Of a DNA stretch of 9,135 bases, positions 6,648 through 9,135 are shown piece after piece. Each line of letters starts with the position of its first letter. The first letter of the stretch is position 1. The notes under the pieces were generated by a model, which was not told where the DNA came from, made no database searches, and saw nothing but the letters and a program-made list of their open reading frames with translations. The stretch spans positions 1-9,135 of the forward strand of contig QHOP01000145.1 in the NCBI GenBank assembly GCA_003219345.1. Direction: 5' to 3'. The DNA comes from Verrucomicrobiota bacterium (GTDB lineage: Bacteria > Verrucomicrobiota > Verrucomicrobiia > Limisphaerales > AV2). The position numbers were made by a program, and so were the translations under genes.

Positions 6648-8648
6648 CTATCGCGCCGGCAAGACATTTTTGATCGGACCTTTCCGTGCCAGTCCGAATT
6701 CAGGCAACACGTCAGGTCGATTGAGCACCCAAAGCCCGGTGATGAACAAAATGTTATAGGCCAATCCCAAGGCAAGGAAGATGACACTCGGCAAAGGCAA
6801 AAATGGCGCGATGCGGGACACGCCTCCGGGGATAAGTTCATGTACCCAAAAGTTTCCAAATCCGAGTACGAGTAATCCCGTGCCCAGTCCCAGCCAGTTC
6901 AAGGCCAATGCCACTGAGCGCCACGTTCGGTCTCGGGTAAGCAATGCGACCCCGGTGACGATGGCAAACGTTGCGGAATGGAAGACGGACCGAGACAGTG
7001 TCGTTTCCAGTGCGCTGATGAAAAGTGCCAGAACGCCGGCACCGAAAAACAGAAGCCCCGCTCGCTTCAACCAGGCCGGCGGGTTGACTGGCGCTTCGAT
7101 GTGGTCATGTCTTTTGGAGTCTCTCCATGCCAGCCAGCCGCTCAAAGCCATGAAGACGAGCAGCGCCAGCCCGCCAGGCCCCATCCGGCCGTTGGTCGGC
7201 AAACCGAATGGTCCGGCCTGCAACGGAGTGGGCGACAGCACGAATCGCGTCCCGCCAGTTGTCACCAAGACAAATGAACTGACGGGCAATAATATGACGC
7301 TCATCAGGTTGGCGGTCATGACCAGCAACGTCGCGGAGGCCGCTAAATAAAGAATGCCGTCCAGCGATAGGGAGGTTTCGGCGCCGTGTCGGGTGACGGA
7401 CGGTTGCGGCGCAATTCCAAACGGAGCAAGCAAACGCTGCCGGTACTTCCAGACCAGCCAGAGAAAATAACCGAAGAGACCACAAACAAGGGTGACAATC
7501 ATTTTCCCGCCGAGATTGTAGGGCGATTGCCAGGTGAGCAACAGTTCCGACATTAGAACACGAATCTTCCCTAACGACCGAGCGACTCCGTACGCCAACG
7601 CAATGGCCAGTCCGAGCAACACCAACGGTTTCATTTCGGGGCTTATCCTTAACGGAGCGGCGTCAGGCCCGGCTGTGGTTGAAGTTTGCGTTGAAGCGGT
7701 TTCAGGATTCCCTCCCTTTGAAGCCGTCTCCACCTCGGTTTTCATTTCGCCCGCGCTCTGCTGCCGTCGCTCGCGTTCCTTTTCCAGCGCCTTCAGCACC
7801 ACTTCATCCACCTGCGCATTGACCGGAGTTTTAGCGGAAGGCGGAGCGAAGCGTCCCAGCGGCAGTTCGCCGGTGAGGAGTTCGTAAAACACAACGCCGA
7901 GCGAGTAAATATCCGCGCGATGATCAACCTCGGCTGGTTTCTCGATTTGTTCCGGCGCCATGTAATGTGGGGTGCCGAGCGCCGCGCCGCTGGCGGTAAT
8001 GCCGCTCGCCGGCTGATCGGCGCCGACCATTTTGGCGATGCCGAAGTCGGCGATCTTCACCCGGCCCTTCGTGTCGAGCAGGATGTTCTCCGGTTTGATG
8101 TCGCGATGGAGGACGCCTTCGTCATGCGCGTATTGGAGCGCCTCGCAGACCTTGGGCACGATCGTCAGGGCCTGTCCCGGCGTGAAGCGGCTCGCGCGCA
8201 TCGCCTGCCGGAGGTTGACGCCGTCCACAAATTCCATCAGCAGGTAAAAGAAGCCGTTGGCCTGGCCGAAGTCGTAAACGCTGACGATGTTCGGATGATT
8301 CAGCCGCGCCAACAACCGGCCTTCACGGGCGAAGCGTTCGGCAAACGCCGGGTCCCCGGCGAACGCCTGGGGCAGGATTTTTAGCGCCACGTCGCGATCG
8401 AGCTTTGGTTGACGGGCGCGATAGACAAATCCCATCCCGCCTTGGCCGATGAGTTCAACGATTTCAAGCTGTGGAAACGCCGCGACCAGTGAATGTATGG
8501 ATGGCGGCGCGAGTCGTTTGTCGAGCGTGGCGCCGGCGCCGGTCGTCGCGGCCGCGCCCGCCAGCAGGCATTTGGGGCACAGCCCGCCAGGCGCGTTGTC
8601 GGGAATGGGTGACCCGCAGCGCGGACAGGTTTTGGATTCACTGCTCAT
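6648..8648 (-). CDS. PknB-type Ser/Thr protein kinase with N-terminal zinc ribbon and multi-pass membrane C-terminus
   Basis: A 666-residue protein with three parts. Residues 8-27 form a zinc ribbon of two CPxC pairs (C8, C11, C24, C27). Residues about 62-300 are a complete Hanks-type kinase domain: Gly loop GQGGMG (68-73), ATP-binding Lys90 in VALK, catalytic HRDIKPEN (181-188, Asp183), DFG (201-203), and GTPHYMAPEQ (225-234). All key residues are present, so it should be active. A Thr/Ser-rich linker (about 304-326) could be autophosphorylated. The last 330 residues hold about eight hydrophobic segments (near 339-358, 380-400, 430-458, 490-508, 529-548, 558-571, 578-600, 617-642) with no PASTA or other sensor domain that I recognise. 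The kinase part should face the cytoplasm. The downstream ECF sigma gene is the likely partner. The ATG at 8648 has AGGA 10 bp upstream, inside a possible hairpin (8657-8692). Confidence 0.94.
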   Translation of the reverse strand: MSSESKTCPRCGSPIPDNAPGGLCPKCLLAGAAATTGAGATLDKRLAPPSIHSLVAAFPQLEIVELIGQGGMGFVYRARQPKLDRDVALKILPQAFAGDPAFAERFAREGRLLARLNHPNIVSVYDFGQANGFFYLLMEFVDGVNLRQAMRASRFTPGQALTIVPKVCEALQYAHDEGVLHRDIKPENILLDTKGRVKIADFGIAKMVGADQPASGITASGAALGTPHYMAPEQIEKPAEVDHRADIYSLGVVFYELLTGELPLGRFAPPSAKTPVNAQVDEVVLKALEKERERRQQSAGEMKTEVETASKGGNPETASTQTSTTAGPDAAPLRISPEMKPLVLLGLAIALAYGVARSLGKIRVLMSELLLTWQSPYNLGGKMIVTLVCGLFGYFLWLVWKYRQRLLAPFGIAPQPSVTRHGAETSLSLDGILYLAASATLLVMTANLMSVILLPVSSFVLVTTGGTRFVLSPTPLQAGPFGLPTNGRMGPGGLALLVFMALSGWLAWRDSKRHDHIEAPVNPPAWLKRAGLLFFGAGVLALFISALETTLSRSVFHSATFAIVTGVALLTRDRTWRSVALALNWLGLGTGLLVLGFGNFWVHELIPGGVSRIAPFLPLPSVIFLALGLAYNILFITGLWVLNRPDVLPEFGLARKGPIKNVLPAR

Positions 8649-8836
8649 ACCTGCAGTTTCCTGAGGAATCGTGAGCGCCAGGTTACAGGAAATTTTGCGT
8701 CAAAGCCACATCGACGGAGTGAGCGATGTCGCCGGTTGGCACGAGATCGTTCTCCGTGGCCGTCAACCTCCGAACTGCATGTCATTTTGCCCTTGAGCGG
8801 CCGGCCACAAACCCGCAAAAGAAGCAACAACAATTC
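8649..8836. promoter_or_regulatory. Divergent promoter region between kinase and DapA-family genes
   Basis: This 188-bp gap lies between two divergent starts. It contains TTTCCTG (8657-8663) and CAGGAAA (8686-8692), 7-bp arms with a 22-nt loop. Read on the minus strand, the 3' arm includes the AGGA that could serve as the kinase ribosome binding site. A second dyad, ACATCG (8708-8713) and CGATGT (8724-8729) with a 10-bp spacer, could be an operator. A GGCCGGCC palindrome sits at 8799-8806. I find no convincing -35/-10 pair for either gene, and only a weak purine stretch (AAAAGAAG) before the plus-strand ATG. Confidence 0.35.
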
Positions 8837-9135
8837 ATGAAACCCCACTGGCAAGGCGTTTTCCCGGCCGTCACCACGCAAATGAAAAAAGACGGCGCGC
8901 TCGACCTCGATTCCACCGCGCGCCACGCGGAAGCGCTCATCAAGTCCGGCGTCGCCGGCATCATTTTCCTCGGTTCGCTTGGCGAGAACCAGGCCCTCGC
9001 GCCCCACGAAAAACGCCGCGTCATCGAAGTGATGGTGAAGTCCGTGAACGGTCGCGTGCCTGTGCTCAGCGGTGTCGCCGAGAGCAGCACCGCCGAGGCT
9101 TGCCGTTACGTGGGCGATGGCGAACGGCTCGGTCT
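8837..9135 (+). CDS. DapA-family aldolase/lyase (dihydrodipicolinate synthase / N-acetylneuraminate lyase family), 5' part
   Basis: The first 99 codons of a (beta/alpha)8-barrel class I aldolase; the family is usually about 300 residues, so about two thirds lies beyond the right edge. It opens MKPHWQGVFPAVTTQMKKDG, the typical first strand with GVFPAVTT. It continues with SGVAGIIFLGSLGEN (about 37-51), HEKRRVIEV, and GRVPVLSGVAESSTAEA, which matches the family's VI-GV...T-EA strand. The pyruvate-binding GTTGE of true dihydrodipicolinate synthases reads GSLGE here, a variant I associate with paralogs acting on other 2-oxo acids or on hydroxyproline breakdown products. A lysine-biosynthesis role should therefore not be assumed. 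The Schiff-base lysine and catalytic tyrosine are outside the window. The ATG at 8837 is chosen because the conserved strand begins there; the ribosome binding site is weak. Confidence 0.88.
   Translation, partial: MKPHWQGVFPAVTTQMKKDGALDLDSTARHAEALIKSGVAGIIFLGSLGENQALAPHEKRRVIEVMVKSVNGRVPVLSGVAESSTAEACRYVGDGERLG

Noticed and set aside
1..9135. CRISPR array, tRNA, rRNA, phage or transposase genes
   Set aside because: I looked on both strands for regularly spaced repeats, tRNA-like arms and mobile-element proteins and found none; the only repeat structures are the dyads listed.

Overview
The window looks like chromosome of a GC-rich bacterium of the Verrucomicrobia (Pedosphaera/Limisphaerales type) or a close PVC relative. 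This is a family-level impression, not a search result. It rests on a zinc-ribbon PknB-type kinase paired with an ECF sigma factor, a DUF4838 secreted protein, weak or absent Shine-Dalgarno sequences, and a palindromic repeat of a kind I associate with these genomes. I see no RNA gene, CRISPR array, prophage or insertion sequence.

Layout. Positions 1-1700 (minus) hold a secreted DUF4838 / alpha-glucuronidase-like protein. It is broken near 960-975 by what reads as a frame-changing deletion of roughly 30 codons, and its 3' end lies outside the window. Directly upstream on the same strand, 1730-4051 encodes a P1B-type heavy-metal-exporting ATPase with SPC and HEGST motifs and a cysteine-bearing N-terminal extension. 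A divergent intergenic region (4052-4428) carries an 84-bp palindromic repeat and a second 10-bp dyad. Positions 4429-5835 (plus) encode a patatin-like phospholipase with a lipoprotein signal. Converging on it from the minus strand is a likely two-gene unit: a multi-pass Ser/Thr kinase (6648-8648), then an ECF sigma factor (5856-6590). After a 188-bp divergent gap, the first 99 codons of a DapA-family (dihydrodipicolinate synthase / N-acetylneuraminate lyase) aldolase run off the right edge.

How the genes work together. The only clear functional unit is the kinase-sigma pair, which probably forms a phosphorylation-controlled transcription switch. The metal ATPase, phospholipase, DUF4838 protein and aldolase do not form an obvious pathway. 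I see no convincing new multi-gene system. The observations most worth checking are the broken DUF4838 gene, the palindromic repeat, and the sigma factor with a threonine in an altered region 2.2 next to its kinase.
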